64,000 nt of DNA from an uncultured Lachnospiraceae bacterium (GTDB lineage: Bacteria; Bacillota; Clostridia; Lachnospirales; Lachnospiraceae): positions 1-64,000 of the forward strand of contig CADAOF010000009.1 in the NCBI GenBank assembly GCA_902789555.1, read 5' to 3'. The first letter of the stretch is position 1; each line of letters begins with the position of its first letter. Of this stretch, positions 35,397-44,413 are shown in pieces. A program made the translations under genes and the position numbers. The notes under the pieces are model-generated. The model made no database searches and was not told the origin of the DNA. It worked only from the letters and a program-made list of their open reading frames with translations.

Positions 35397-36755
35397 TCAG
35401 GCTTTGCCGAAAATGATCTTCAGCATTTCGCCCGGCTTGGGCACGCTGCCCTTGTACAGGCTCATCAGGCTGTAGACCTTGCCGGCAAGATAGGTGACCA
35501 GGATTGCAAGGATCACGGTGATGCCGAGGCAGGCAGCGCCGGCCCAGACCGGAATGACGCCCATGAGGAGCCGCACCGGCGTGACCATCATGGCCGTGAA
35601 CGGAACGAAATCATACCAGGCGATGCCCTGCGGAGCAGAAGAGATGTTCCGGAGCGAAGTCAGCAGAACGACCAGGTAACTGGCGACCAGGACCAGTTGA
35701 AAGATCTGCATGGAGGAAGCCAGTTCTTCAGGCTTCGAGACGAAACTCCCGGCAAGACCGGCAAGCGAGCAGTAGAGCAGGAAGCCGCCGGCGATGATCA
35801 GCAGGGCGATCAGGATCCGGAGCGGCGAGTAGAAGTTCATCACGGTACCCAGGAAAGAGAAGAACCTGAGGATGCCCATGGTGCTGTTCGGATGGATGCT
35901 GCGGGCGAGGAACGAGCCGAGGCTGCAGCCGCCGACAAGCGCCGCGATCCACAGGCCGAGCTGCAGCAGCGAGGTGCACCAGGCGGCGAGGACCTTCCCC
36001 ATGACCATGGCCTTCGGCTTCACGGAGATCAGGAAGGTATCCATCAGCTTGGAGGTCTTTTCCAGAATGACCTGATTGGCGACGGTGTTGCCGTAAAAGA
36101 GCACCAGGAAATAGATCAGCATGATGTTGAGGTAAGGCAGCGCAATGTTTGCGACCTCGCGCAGCGCGGCATTGGCGTCGCTTTCTTCCGCTTCGGGATA
36201 AACGATCCCGATCGGGTCGAGGAGCGCAGCCACCTGCTCAGGCGAGGCGGCCATTTTCGAGACAAGGATCCGCGGGAACAGGTTCGCGAAGGTGTTCGCG
36301 CACGCCATGGCCGTATTGAGATCCTCAGTCTCCGCGTCATCGGGCATGAGGGCATTTACGCTGTAGCGGCCGTTATCCTGACGGATCAGGAGCGCGTAAG
36401 CGCCCTTGCCGTATTCTTCGGCGGCGCGGAGCGCTTCTTTTGCGCCGGCATAGCGCGTGCAGGGAAAAGCATCACGGACAAGCAGCACATCCAGATCATC
36501 CCAGTCATATCCGTCCCCGGTACTTACGGCATAGAAGACCGCCTTCACGCGGGCGAGGTAGTCTTCTTCGCTGCGCGGGGAGTCGGATTCATGGCCGGCT
36601 TCATCCGGATCCGGACGGTTCCGTTCGGAAAGCGGCATCAGAATGGCGGGGATGAGGAAGAATAACAGGGCAAGGACCACGGTCCAGCCTTTGTAGTTCT
36701 TTCCGCCCATGATCTGACGGCAGGTAAAGGAGAAAACTTTGGAAAGACCTTTCAT
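35397..36755 (-). CDS. ABC-2-type exporter permease (NatB-like), subunit 2
   Basis: A 452-residue ABC-2 permease with one N-terminal helix (about 30-48), a large external domain (50-215) and five or six C-terminal helices, the plan of NatB/YhaP proteins. The conserved EKTSKLMDTFLISVKPKAMV follows the second helix, as in its upstream neighbour. Start overlaps the neighbour's stop by 4 bases. The two permeases differ in sequence, so the exporter is probably a heterodimer over the ATPase encoded at 38052. Sodium or peptide export is the usual suggestion for this family; the substrate here is unknown. Confidence 0.8.
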   Translation of the reverse strand: MKGLSKVFSFTCRQIMGGKNYKGWTVVLALLFFLIPAILMPLSERNRPDPDEAGHESDSPRSEEDYLARVKAVFYAVSTGDGYDWDDLDVLLVRDAFPCTRYAGAKEALRAAEEYGKGAYALLIRQDNGRYSVNALMPDDAETEDLNTAMACANTFANLFPRILVSKMAASPEQVAALLDPIGIVYPEAEESDANAALREVANIALPYLNIMLIYFLVLFYGNTVANQVILEKTSKLMDTFLISVKPKAMVMGKVLAAWCTSLLQLGLWIAALVGGCSLGSFLARSIHPNSTMGILRFFSFLGTVMNFYSPLRILIALLIIAGGFLLYCSLAGLAGSFVSKPEELASSMQIFQLVLVASYLVVLLTSLRNISSAPQGIAWYDFVPFTAMMVTPVRLLMGVIPVWAGAACLGITVILAILVTYLAGKVYSLMSLYKGSVPKPGEMLKIIFGKA

Positions 36756-38062
36756 TTGCCTGCCTCCTTTCCGATGGCGAGGCGCAGGATGCGGCCGAAG
36801 CTCAGGCGCTTGCCCTTATAAATGATGAGGCTGGAGTAGACCTTCGCGGCAAGCAGCAGCAGGAGAACGACTAAAGCGAGGTGAGCGAGCCAGCCGAGCG
36901 CGACCGTGGCGATCCCCACGGAACCGTACATGTAGAGTGTCGGCGCGGCGAACATGGACAGCACCGGAACGATGCTGAGCGTTTTCGCGAGACCTCCTTC
37001 GGGAACGCGGACGGCCATCGTCATGATGGAGACCATGTAGCCGCCCATGATGAGGAAGAGGCAGAGGCTCATGGCGCCGCCGCTTTCCTCTACGCTCGAG
37101 CATCCGGCGCCGGAGAGGCCGCTCAGGATGCCAAAGACCAGGAGCCCGATCACGGAGGTGACGATCAGGACCAGCAGGACGCGGGGCGAGAGGTTCAGCT
37201 TCAGGATGCCGCCGAGGTAACTGTCGACGCCGGACATGTCCATGAAGAGCCCGAAGATCGTGCGGGAAAGGAGAGCGCCGCCCAGAAGGCAGGTGAAATA
37301 CAGCAGCGAGTAGATCAGGGAAGCCAGGACCTTGCCCAGAAGGAGAGCGCCGGGCTTTACGGAAACGAGCAGGAGGTCGACCAGCTTGGAGGTCTTTTCC
37401 TCCACGACGGAGCGGATGACGAAGTTGACCGAGATCATGGAGATCATGATAAGGAGGACCGAGAAGCCGAGCTGGACCGTATAGGCCCCGGACAGGCCGC
37501 CTTCATTGCTCACGTCAGCCTCTTCGGGCTCGGTGCCTTCAGGCCCGGGTTCGGCGGGAGCAGGTGCCTTGTCAAGTTCGGATGCATAGATCATGTTGCT
37601 CTCCGCCGCAGTCAGCTGATCCGCCTGTTCAGGCGTAAAGCCCGCGTTCAGCAGAAGTTCACGGCGCAGATAGGCGGCGGTCAGTTCGGCAGCCCAGTAA
37701 CTCCGGGAGGCATCGCCGGCAATCTCGACCGAAAGGCCGTTTTGACCTTTTGCGAGGCGCAGTGCCGCTTCTTTCTCGGGCTTTTCGGGGAGTCCGATTT
37801 TCACGGTGACATCTCCGAGGCCGGCATCCTTCAGGTAGGCCTCCAGGCCTTCCAGGGAGAGCCCGGACTGATTGTCGACATAGACCGCGGAAGGTTCGCT
37901 TTTACCGGATCCGCCGCCCCTGATCAGGGACAGCAGGGGAGTTGAGCAGAGGCCCATCAGCAGAACGATGACCAGGGCGCGGATATTGGCCTTGGATTTC
38001 AGCAGCTGGGCCAGCGTGAAGCGAAAGACCTTCCCGGTTCCGGAAAAGGTTTCAAACTTCAT
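36752..38062 (-). CDS. ABC-2-type exporter permease (NatB-like), subunit 1
   Basis: A 436-residue permease with the same layout: N-terminal helix (about 26-46), external domain (50-205, with a Pro/Glu-rich stretch APAPAEPGPEGTEPEEADV), and a C-terminal six-helix block. VVEEKTSKLVDLLLVSVKPG is the shared motif. The ATG at 38062 was chosen because it lies 11 bases inside the ATPase gene's end with GAGGAT before it; the longer frame would start deeper in the ATPase gene. It forms an exporter with the ATPase and the second permease. Confidence 0.8.
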   Translation of the reverse strand: MKFETFSGTGKVFRFTLAQLLKSKANIRALVIVLLMGLCSTPLLSLIRGGGSGKSEPSAVYVDNQSGLSLEGLEAYLKDAGLGDVTVKIGLPEKPEKEAALRLAKGQNGLSVEIAGDASRSYWAAELTAAYLRRELLLNAGFTPEQADQLTAAESNMIYASELDKAPAPAEPGPEGTEPEEADVSNEGGLSGAYTVQLGFSVLLIMISMISVNFVIRSVVEEKTSKLVDLLLVSVKPGALLLGKVLASLIYSLLYFTCLLGGALLSRTIFGLFMDMSGVDSYLGGILKLNLSPRVLLVLIVTSVIGLLVFGILSGLSGAGCSSVEESGGAMSLCLFLIMGGYMVSIMTMAVRVPEGGLAKTLSIVPVLSMFAAPTLYMYGSVGIATVALGWLAHLALVVLLLLLAAKVYSSLIIYKGKRLSFGRILRLAIGKEAGK

Positions 38063-39047
38063 GAGGATGCTCCTCTCCGACCTTCTCAACGAAGATCTCA
38101 TGCAGCGACGGTTCGCGGAGGTCGTAGGTGATGATGGGGATGCCCGCGTCGATCAGGGTTTTCAGCAGACCGCCGGCCTGTTCCTCGCCGCTCACCTTCA
38201 GTTCATATTCGTTTTCTTTCTCGGAAATGACTGCAGCGCCGGCTGCCTCAATGTAAGGCATGGCGTCGGCTTCGCATTTTAAGTGCAGATGCACGCGGCC
38301 GTAGCTCTTCTTGATGTCGTTCAGGTTCCCCTGCAGGACGGCGTGCGAGCGGTCGAGAATGGTGATGTCCGTGCAGAATTCCTCCACGGTCGCCATCTGG
38401 TGCGAGCTCATGATCAGATATTTGCCCTTCGCGATCTCGTCACGGATGACGTCGCGGATGAGGTCCGTGTTCACCGGGTCGAGGCCGGAAAGCGGTTCGT
38501 CCAGGACGATCAGTTCGGGATCGGACAGGAGAGCGGTCATGAACTGGATCTTTTGCTGGTTGCCCTTGGAAAGCTGTTCCGCGAGCTTCGGCTTTTCCTT
38601 CTTCACTCTGCCGCCGACACCGAAGCCGCCCTTCTTTTGACCGAGCATGTTCTGCGAAGGCGCAAACATGTTCGGATACAGATATTCCTCGACTTCAAGG
38701 CGTTTCGCGAGAGATTTGATGCGGACTTTAGCCTCTTCTTTCGGAACGCCGCGCAGACCGGCAAAATAGATCAGCTGGTCCATCAGGGCGTATTTCGGAT
38801 ACAGCCCGCGCTCCTCGGCGAGGTAGCCGATGTTGCAGGAGTCGGTGGTGAGCGGCGCCCCGTTCCAGAGGACCTCACCGCCGTCCTTGGCCAGCATGCC
38901 GAGCATCATGCGGATGGAAGTGGTTTTGCCGGCGCCGTTCGTACCGAGCAGAGCATAGACACCGGGACGGTCCATCGAGAAGGAAAGGTCCTCCACGACG
39001 ACTTTGTTCCCGTATTTTTTGTGCAGATGAGAAACGATCAGACTCAT
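38052..39047 (-). CDS. ABC transporter ATP-binding protein
   Basis: A 331-residue ABC ATPase for the two permeases downstream. Walker A LLGTNGAGKTTSIRM (about residues 33-47), signature LSKGNQQKIQF, Walker B LIVLDEPLSGLDP, and the switch His in MSSHQM. The C-terminal 80 residues match the accessory domain found in NatA-like exporters. It has an insert of glycine/lysine-rich residues around 140-155 (GQKKGGFGVGGRVKKEK) before the signature. The gene is 49 bases downstream of the PAP2 gene on the same strand. Confidence 0.92.
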   Translation of the reverse strand: MSLIVSHLHKKYGNKVVVEDLSFSMDRPGVYALLGTNGAGKTTSIRMMLGMLAKDGGEVLWNGAPLTTDSCNIGYLAEERGLYPKYALMDQLIYFAGLRGVPKEEAKVRIKSLAKRLEVEEYLYPNMFAPSQNMLGQKKGGFGVGGRVKKEKPKLAEQLSKGNQQKIQFMTALLSDPELIVLDEPLSGLDPVNTDLIRDVIRDEIAKGKYLIMSSHQMATVEEFCTDITILDRSHAVLQGNLNDIKKSYGRVHLHLKCEADAMPYIEAAGAAVISEKENEYELKVSGEEQAGGLLKTLIDAGIPIITYDLREPSLHEIFVEKVGEEHPHEV

Positions 39048-39096
39048 TTGATATCTCCTTCAGGGATTCATGATGAAAAGCCGGCAGGCCGGCGGA

Positions 39097-39753
39097 TCAG
39101 ACTTTGCCGAGGGCATGGTCCTGCAGCGCGCTGAACGCAAGGAGCAGGGCAGTGCCGATGAGGATGCCGCCGATCACGTCGGTAAACCAGTGCCAGCCGC
39201 AGAAAAGGCGGAGCAGGACGATCAGCAGGACCAGACCCTGACAGGCAAGGACCACGATGCGGCGCAGTTTCGCGTCGTTCAGGCGGCTTCGGAATTCCAG
39301 GGCGGCGGCGCCGAGGAAGGTGATGCCGAGCATCGTATGGGAAGAGGGGAAAGAGGCCGCAAGCTGACCGTCCTCGAGGATCGGACGGTAATTGATCACG
39401 AACTTCTCAAAGAGAAGGTAAAAAGCCAGTACGACGACGTAATAGGCACCGAGAAGATAGATGTCCTTATCGACCGCAGAGAGCTTTTTGCCCTTGATCA
39501 GCTGCAGCAGGCCCAGGAAAGCGAAAAACACGGCGGACAGGAGTGCGATGTAGCCGATGATCTCCGACAGTTTGTAAAGGACGTTGATCTGACCGGTCAG
39601 TTTGAAAAAGGCTCCGTTCAGCGCGGCAAGGCCGATGTAGGACCCGTTCGGACCGATCGCTTTGACGTCCACGGTCTTCAGGAGCAGGATCAAAACCAGG
39701 AACAGGCCGCAGAGCACGGCGGCTGCGAAGGTTTTCTTAAGAGATTTATCCAT
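39097..39753 (-). CDS. PAP2-family lipid phosphatase
   Basis: A 218-residue membrane phosphatase. Five to six helices, with the three PAP2 motifs: KFVINYRP (Lys and Arg), SFPSSHTML (His), and RLFCGWHWFTDVIGG (Arg, His, Asp). Enzymes of this kind dephosphorylate undecaprenyl pyrophosphate or phosphatidic acid on the outer face of the membrane. With two undecaprenyl-using polymers in the window, lipid-carrier recycling is plausible, but the gene is not in those operons. It lies between the cobalamin adenosyltransferase and the ABC exporter. Confidence 0.87.
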   Translation of the reverse strand: MDKSLKKTFAAAVLCGLFLVLILLLKTVDVKAIGPNGSYIGLAALNGAFFKLTGQINVLYKLSEIIGYIALLSAVFFAFLGLLQLIKGKKLSAVDKDIYLLGAYYVVVLAFYLLFEKFVINYRPILEDGQLAASFPSSHTMLGITFLGAAALEFRSRLNDAKLRRIVVLACQGLVLLIVLLRLFCGWHWFTDVIGGILIGTALLLAFSALQDHALGKV

Positions 39754-39798
39754 GGCAGTACCTCCTAAATATGCAAATCCTTGTCATGTCGTGTTGTT

Positions 39799-40317
39799 TC
39801 AGTATTCGATCCCCTTCCGGCCCATGACGCCTTCGTCATAAGGGTGGCGGATCTTCCGCATCTCCGTGATGTAGTCGGCAGCGTCGGAGAGGGCAGGGGA
39901 AGGGTCGCGGCCGCTAAGGACGATCTCCAGGTTTTCCGGCCGGCAGACGAGAAAGTCCAGCAGCTCACGTTCCGGAACGATGCCGCAGTTCACTGCGGAA
40001 ATGATCTCGTCCAGGACCAGGAGACCGTAACCGTCAGAGGCTTCCTTTTCCGCGTTCAGCAGGAGATCCGTGTAAGCCTTTTTTGCGCGGGCGAGTTCTT
40101 CGTCGTCCATGTTCCAGATAAAGCCGAGGTTCTCCGTGATCACCCGGACTTCGATGCCGAGGCGGCGGAGCGGTTCGATCTCCGAACTCGTTCCGTCCTT
40201 GAAGAACTGCACGAAGAGAACTTTCCGTCCGGCACCTGCAGCACGTACGGCAAGGCCGGCAGCAGCCGTCGTTTTTCCTTTGCCGTCGCCGCAATAGATA
40301 TGGATCAGACCTCTCAT
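39799..40317 (-). CDS. cobO: Cob(I)alamin adenosyltransferase (CobO/BtuR type)
   Basis: A 172-residue enzyme that adenosylates cob(I)alamin to adenosylcobalamin. N-terminal P-loop IYCGDGKGKTTAAAGLAVRA (residues 7-26), then VLFVQFFKDG, GLLVLDEIISAVNCGIV, and the closing VVLSGR-like EIVLSGRDPS. The ATG at 40317 is chosen because the P-loop strand follows at once; a frame extending 23 codons further would include the promoter. It is divergent from kamB, and its product is the cofactor of lysine 5,6-aminomutase (KamDE), so location and function agree. Confidence 0.93.
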   Translation of the reverse strand: MRGLIHIYCGDGKGKTTAAAGLAVRAAGAGRKVLFVQFFKDGTSSEIEPLRRLGIEVRVITENLGFIWNMDDEELARAKKAYTDLLLNAEKEASDGYGLLVLDEIISAVNCGIVPERELLDFLVCRPENLEIVLSGRDPSPALSDAADYITEMRKIRHPYDEGVMGRKGIEY

Positions 40318-40353
40318 GACGCCTCCTGTTTTTGCAGTGATTATCAACCATTT

Positions 40354-40382
40354 ATTATATGGCTTATGGCGCGCATTGTCAA
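40354..40382 (-). promoter_or_regulatory. Consensus promoter of the cobO operon
   Basis: On the minus strand a perfect TTGACA (40382-40377) and a perfect TATAAT (40359-40354) are spaced by 17 bases. This is the best promoter in the window and drives a run of seven minus-strand genes down to the terminator at 33750. No cobalamin riboswitch fits in the 36-base leader. Confidence 0.85.
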
Positions 40383-40486
40383 ACATCCGCGGCGTTTTAC
40401 AGACGTTTTTTCGGCAGGGGAGCGTCTCTCTTTTTCAGCCCGCGGGGGTGGACGGAGACGGTAAAAAATGCTATGCTGAGAGCGTC

Positions 40487-41500
40487 ATGAAGAACGCGAG
40501 ACTGAAAGGACTGATCGGGGACGCGAAGACCGTGGTCATGCTGGGCATGTGCAAGAATGCCGGCAAGACGACGGCTCTTTGCCGTCTGATCCGGGAACTG
40601 GCTGAAGAGGGCGGCGCGCCGGCTGCCCTCACCAGCATCGGGCGGGACGGCGAGAGCCGCGACCTCGTGACCGGTACGGATAAGCCGCCGATCTACATGT
40701 ACGAAGGCATGCTGGCGGCGACAGCGAAGGAACTCCTGCCGCTTTCGGACGTTTCCCGCGAGATCCTGGCGGGGACCGGACTGTACACGAGCCTCGGTGA
40801 GGTCATGATCTTCCGGGCGAGGAGCGACGGTTTCGTGCAGCTCGCAGGCCCGGCGATCGTAGGGCATCTGGAGCCGCTGAAGGAAATGCTCCGGGGGCTC
40901 GGTGCCGGGCGGCTGCTGATCGACGGAGCGCTTTCCCGCAGGAGCCCGGCAGCCGCGGCAAAAGACGGCGCCGTCATTTTGTCGACCGGAGCGTCGCTTG
41001 ACCGCAGCATGGAGCGGACGGTCACGGAAACGGCCTATGCCGCAAGGATCCTCTGTTTGCCGCAGGAAGCAGCTCCGGGAGAGGAAAAGGGCCATTTTAC
41101 CCTGTTCGGCGAAGATAAGAACGGCAGACCGGCGGAAGATTTGAACGCGCTTCAGCGCGGCATGGGAGAGGAGACGCTTCTGATCAGCGGCGCGCTCACC
41201 GAATCGCAGGCAGCCGGCCTGCTGAGAAGCCCCGTGCGGAAGGAAGGTCTGACGCTGCTTGTGCGTGACGCGGGCTGTCTGATGCTGCAGCGGGAGACCT
41301 TCGAGGGACTCTCGCGGCGCGGCGTAAAGTTTGCCGTAAGGAACGCGGTACGCCTGGCGGCAGTTACGGTCAATCCGGTCTCAGCCGGCGGCTGGCATTT
41401 TCCGGAGGACGAATTCCGGGAGAGGATGCAGGAGGCGGTCGGCGTACCGGTCCTCAATGTGATGACGGGGGAGGAAAGCCATGATCCGGCTGACATTTGA
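40487..41500 (+). CDS. kamB: Lysine 5,6-aminomutase reactivase subunit KamB
   Basis: A 337-residue P-loop protein (VVMLGMCKNAGKTTALCRLI, Lys27) always found next to a MutS-like partner in lysine-fermenting bacteria. Together they exchange damaged cobalamin on lysine 5,6-aminomutase at the cost of ATP. Its 20-base overlap with the MutS-like kamC, and kamDE further on, support this. The ATG at 40487 begins just before the P-loop; the ribosome site is weak (GCTGAGAG). The frame stays open 57 codons further upstream, into the cobO promoter region, so the start is less certain than the function. Confidence 0.8.
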   Translation: MKNARLKGLIGDAKTVVMLGMCKNAGKTTALCRLIRELAEEGGAPAALTSIGRDGESRDLVTGTDKPPIYMYEGMLAATAKELLPLSDVSREILAGTGLYTSLGEVMIFRARSDGFVQLAGPAIVGHLEPLKEMLRGLGAGRLLIDGALSRRSPAAAAKDGAVILSTGASLDRSMERTVTETAYAARILCLPQEAAPGEEKGHFTLFGEDKNGRPAEDLNALQRGMGEETLLISGALTESQAAGLLRSPVRKEGLTLLVRDAGCLMLQRETFEGLSRRGVKFAVRNAVRLAAVTVNPVSAGGWHFPEDEFRERMQEAVGVPVLNVMTGEESHDPADI

Positions 41501-42932
41501 ACAGAAAGAAGAGCTGGGATACAATACGGTGCGCAGCTGGCTGCAGCCGGCTTCTCCCTACGGCGCCGCAAGGCTGAAGGAAGAGGGTTTTTACGGTCCG
41601 GACAGGCGGGAAGAACTGGAACAGGAATTCGACAATGTGGCCGTCCTGCTGGAGGCGCTTGCGGATGGCGAGGCGGCGGTCCTTTCCCTGCAGCAGGCAC
41701 TTTCCGGTCTTAAGGAGGTCCGCGGAACGCTGGCCGCCTGCCGGGAGCGGAGCCTTACCGAAGCGGAACTGTATGAACTGACGGCTTTCTGCCTGCGCCT
41801 TCGGGACTGCATCCGCAGGGCGGAGGCGCTGCCGGGACATGAGCGGCTGCACGGCGCGGGATTCATTTCACCGGATCCTGCGATCCGCATCCTGCATCCC
41901 GAAGACAGCAGCCGCGTCAGTTTTTATGTTGAGGACGCCCGCACGCCTGCGCTGCAGGAGGCGCGCAGCGAAAAGCGGGAGATCGAACTGCGCCTGCGTA
42001 CGGAGGCGGAAGCCGGCCGCCCGGCACTGCTGGAAGCAAGGCAGGAAGCTGTACGGAAGGAAGAAGATGCCCTAAGTGAGATCTACCGGGACATGAGCGA
42101 AGCGCTGAGACCGCTGCTGGCGGTTCTGGAACAGGATGCTGAAGCCGTCGGCCGCCTGGATGCTGCGATCGCCAAGGCACTGCTCGCACGGCGCTTTGGC
42201 TGCAGCCGGCCGGTCATCGGCGGGGAGAGCCTGGTCCTGGAGGACGCGGTGCATCCGCAGGTCGCGGAAGCGCTGAAAACGCGCGGCAGAGCCTTCGTCC
42301 CCATCAGCGCGGAGCTTCCCCGCGGCGTGACCGTGATCACCGGCGCCAACATGGGCGGCAAGAGCATTGCTCTGAAGACGGTCGTCCTGAACACGCTTCT
42401 CGCCCTCAGCGGCTGCTATGTGTTCTGCCGCAGGACTGCGGTGCCGTTGTTTGAAAACATCGAACTCATCAACCGCGACTTCTCGAACGCGGAGCGCGGC
42501 CTTTCCAGCTTCGGCGGCGAGATCCTGCGCTTCAACGAGGCGGTCTCAAGGCTGGGAGACGGCCTTTCCTTCATTGCGATGGATGAATTTGCCCGCGGGA
42601 CCAATACCGAGGAGGGGGAAGCGATCGCGCGGGCGGCAGTTTCTTTCCTGTCGAAACAAAGTGCGGTGACCCTGCTGACGACGCATTACGACAATACGGC
42701 GGCGCTCGCGGTGCGGCACTATCAGGTAAAGGGACTGAAAAAACTGGAGGAACTGCCGGAAGGCACGGTCTCCGGTACGGGAACGGACCGACTGCGGCTC
42801 ATCGAACAGGCCATGGATTACGGGCTGATGGAGGTCGAGCCGGGGACGAAATGTCCGCGGGACGCGGTCCGGATCAGCCGGCTGCTCGGTCTTCCGGAAG
42901 AGATCCTGCAGGAGGCGGAGAAAGCACGCTGA
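41481..42932 (+). CDS. kamC: Lysine 5,6-aminomutase reactivase ATPase KamC (MutS-like)
   Basis: A 483-residue protein built like the core and ATPase parts of MutS but without the mismatch-reading domains. Walker A GANMGGKSIALKT (Lys294), the GLSSFGGEILRF and Walker B FIAMDEFARGTNTEEG segments, and a TLLTTHYDNT switch. Residues 45-215 are helical lever-like. It lacks the Smr endonuclease of MutS2. Its overlap with kamB and presence with KamDE fit the known reactivase rather than DNA repair. Confidence 0.87.
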   Translation: MIRLTFEQKEELGYNTVRSWLQPASPYGAARLKEEGFYGPDRREELEQEFDNVAVLLEALADGEAAVLSLQQALSGLKEVRGTLAACRERSLTEAELYELTAFCLRLRDCIRRAEALPGHERLHGAGFISPDPAIRILHPEDSSRVSFYVEDARTPALQEARSEKREIELRLRTEAEAGRPALLEARQEAVRKEEDALSEIYRDMSEALRPLLAVLEQDAEAVGRLDAAIAKALLARRFGCSRPVIGGESLVLEDAVHPQVAEALKTRGRAFVPISAELPRGVTVITGANMGGKSIALKTVVLNTLLALSGCYVFCRRTAVPLFENIELINRDFSNAERGLSSFGGEILRFNEAVSRLGDGLSFIAMDEFARGTNTEEGEAIARAAVSFLSKQSAVTLLTTHYDNTAALAVRHYQVKGLKKLEELPEGTVSGTGTDRLRLIEQAMDYGLMEVEPGTKCPRDAVRISRLLGLPEEILQEAEKAR

Positions 42933-42998
42933 CAAACCGCAGTCCGGCAGAGACGGTCTGCTGAGCGGTTTGACATTCCGCAGAACGGAAAGGAGGCA

Positions 42999-44387
42999 GT
43001 GAAAATGATTTTGGCCGGATTCATGGTCCCTCATCCGCCCCTGATCATTCCCGAGATCGGAAAGGGCGAAGAGGAAACGATCCGCGAAACGATAAACGCT
43101 TATGAACGCGCAGCCGAGGAGATCGCGGCGCTCACACCGGAAACGATCATCATCACCAGCCCGCACAGCGTGATGTACGGGGATTATTTTCATATTTCTC
43201 CCGGAAAGGGGGCAAAGGGATCCTTCCGCCGCTTCGGTGCGGGAAGAGTCCGTTTTGAGGAGGATTACGATACCCTGCTTCGCGACCGCATTTGCACGCT
43301 TGCCGACGCAGCAGGCTTTCCGGCCGGAACGCTCGGGGAAAGGGACGCGGAGCTGGATCACGGGACCATGGTCCCGCTGTGGTTCATCCGCCGGAAATAC
43401 CTCGGGGGAAGGATCGTCCGGATCGGCCTTTCGGGGCTTCCCCTGAGCGACCACTACCGGCTGGGACAGCTGATCGCCCGCGCCGCGGAGGATACCGGCA
43501 GGCGTGCCGTGTTCGTTGCGAGCGGTGACCTTTCCCACAAGCTGCAGCCTTACGGACCTTACGGCTACGCGCCGGAGGGACCGGCGTATGACCAACGGAT
43601 CATGGACGTCTGCGGCCGGGCTGCCTTCGGAGAACTGTTTGATTTTGACGAAACCTTCTGTGATAAGGCCGCGGAGTGCGGCCACCGCTCCTTCGTGATC
43701 ATGGCGGGTGCCTTCGACGGCGTCCGCGTGAAGGCGGAGGCATTTTCGCACCAGGACGTGACCGGCGTCGGCTACGGGATCTGCAGCTTCTATCCGGAAG
43801 GGTCGGATGAGGGGCGGCATTTCCTGCAGGCGTATGAGGCGCGGATCGAGAAGGAAATGCGTGAGAAAGCCGAAAAGAGCGACGCTTTCGTGAAGCTTGC
43901 GCGGGCTTCCGTGGAAAGCTGGGTGAGGGACCGGCGCGTCCTTCCCCTGCCTGCGGATCTGCCGGCGGAACTGCGCGCGCGGCGCGCGGGCGCCTTCGTT
44001 TCCATCCACAAGAACGGGCAGCTGCGCGGCTGCATCGGAACGATTTCCGCGGCGGAAGACTGCCTCGGTCAGGAGATCATTCAGAATGCGATCAGCGCTT
44101 CGTCGCGCGACCCGCGCTTTTCCCCGATCACTCCGGACGAATTGAGATATCTGGAGATCAGCGTGGACGTCCTGGGTGACGCCGAACCGGTCGATTCGCC
44201 GGATAAGCTGGACGCAAAGCGCTACGGCGTGATCGTCACGCGCGGCCGGAAACGGGGGCTTCTCCTTCCGGACCTTGACGGCGTGGATACCGTGGAAGAA
44301 CAGATCCGGATCGCGAAGAAGAAGGCCGGCATCCGGGAAGATGAAGACTGCAGCCTGGAACGTTTTGAGGTCGTGCGGCATTACTGA
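42999..44387 (+). CDS. MEMO-AMMECR1 fusion (AmmeMemoRadiSam proteins B and A)
   Basis: A 462-residue fusion. Residues 1-265 are a MEMO domain, a class III dioxygenase-like fold (GFMVPHPPLIIPEIGKGEEE, TIIITSPHS, DHGTMVPLWF, FVASGDLSHKL). Residues about 285-462 are an AMMECR1 domain with its hallmark QLRGCIGTI and SVDVLGDAEPV. Proteins of this pair occur with a radical SAM enzyme, encoded next at 44414. The biochemical role of the trio is not settled. AGGAGGCAG precedes the ATG. It follows kamC by 66 bases and is probably in the same transcript. Confidence 0.9.
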   Translation: MKMILAGFMVPHPPLIIPEIGKGEEETIRETINAYERAAEEIAALTPETIIITSPHSVMYGDYFHISPGKGAKGSFRRFGAGRVRFEEDYDTLLRDRICTLADAAGFPAGTLGERDAELDHGTMVPLWFIRRKYLGGRIVRIGLSGLPLSDHYRLGQLIARAAEDTGRRAVFVASGDLSHKLQPYGPYGYAPEGPAYDQRIMDVCGRAAFGELFDFDETFCDKAAECGHRSFVIMAGAFDGVRVKAEAFSHQDVTGVGYGICSFYPEGSDEGRHFLQAYEARIEKEMREKAEKSDAFVKLARASVESWVRDRRVLPLPADLPAELRARRAGAFVSIHKNGQLRGCIGTISAAEDCLGQEIIQNAISASSRDPRFSPITPDELRYLEISVDVLGDAEPVDSPDKLDAKRYGVIVTRGRKRGLLLPDLDGVDTVEEQIRIAKKKAGIREDEDCSLERFEVVRHY

Positions 44388-44413
44388 GACGCTTTGGGCA
44401 GGAAGGGGATCCG

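Noticed and set aside
41481-42932. Reading the MutS-like ATPase as a DNA repair protein (MutS/MutS2)
   Set aside because: It lacks mismatch-binding and Smr domains, overlaps kamB, and belongs to the KamC reactivase context.
42546-44381. A 611-residue minus-strand frame opposite the MEMO-AMMECR1 gene
   Set aside because: Shadow of the plus-strand gene, which has clear domains and a good ribosome site.
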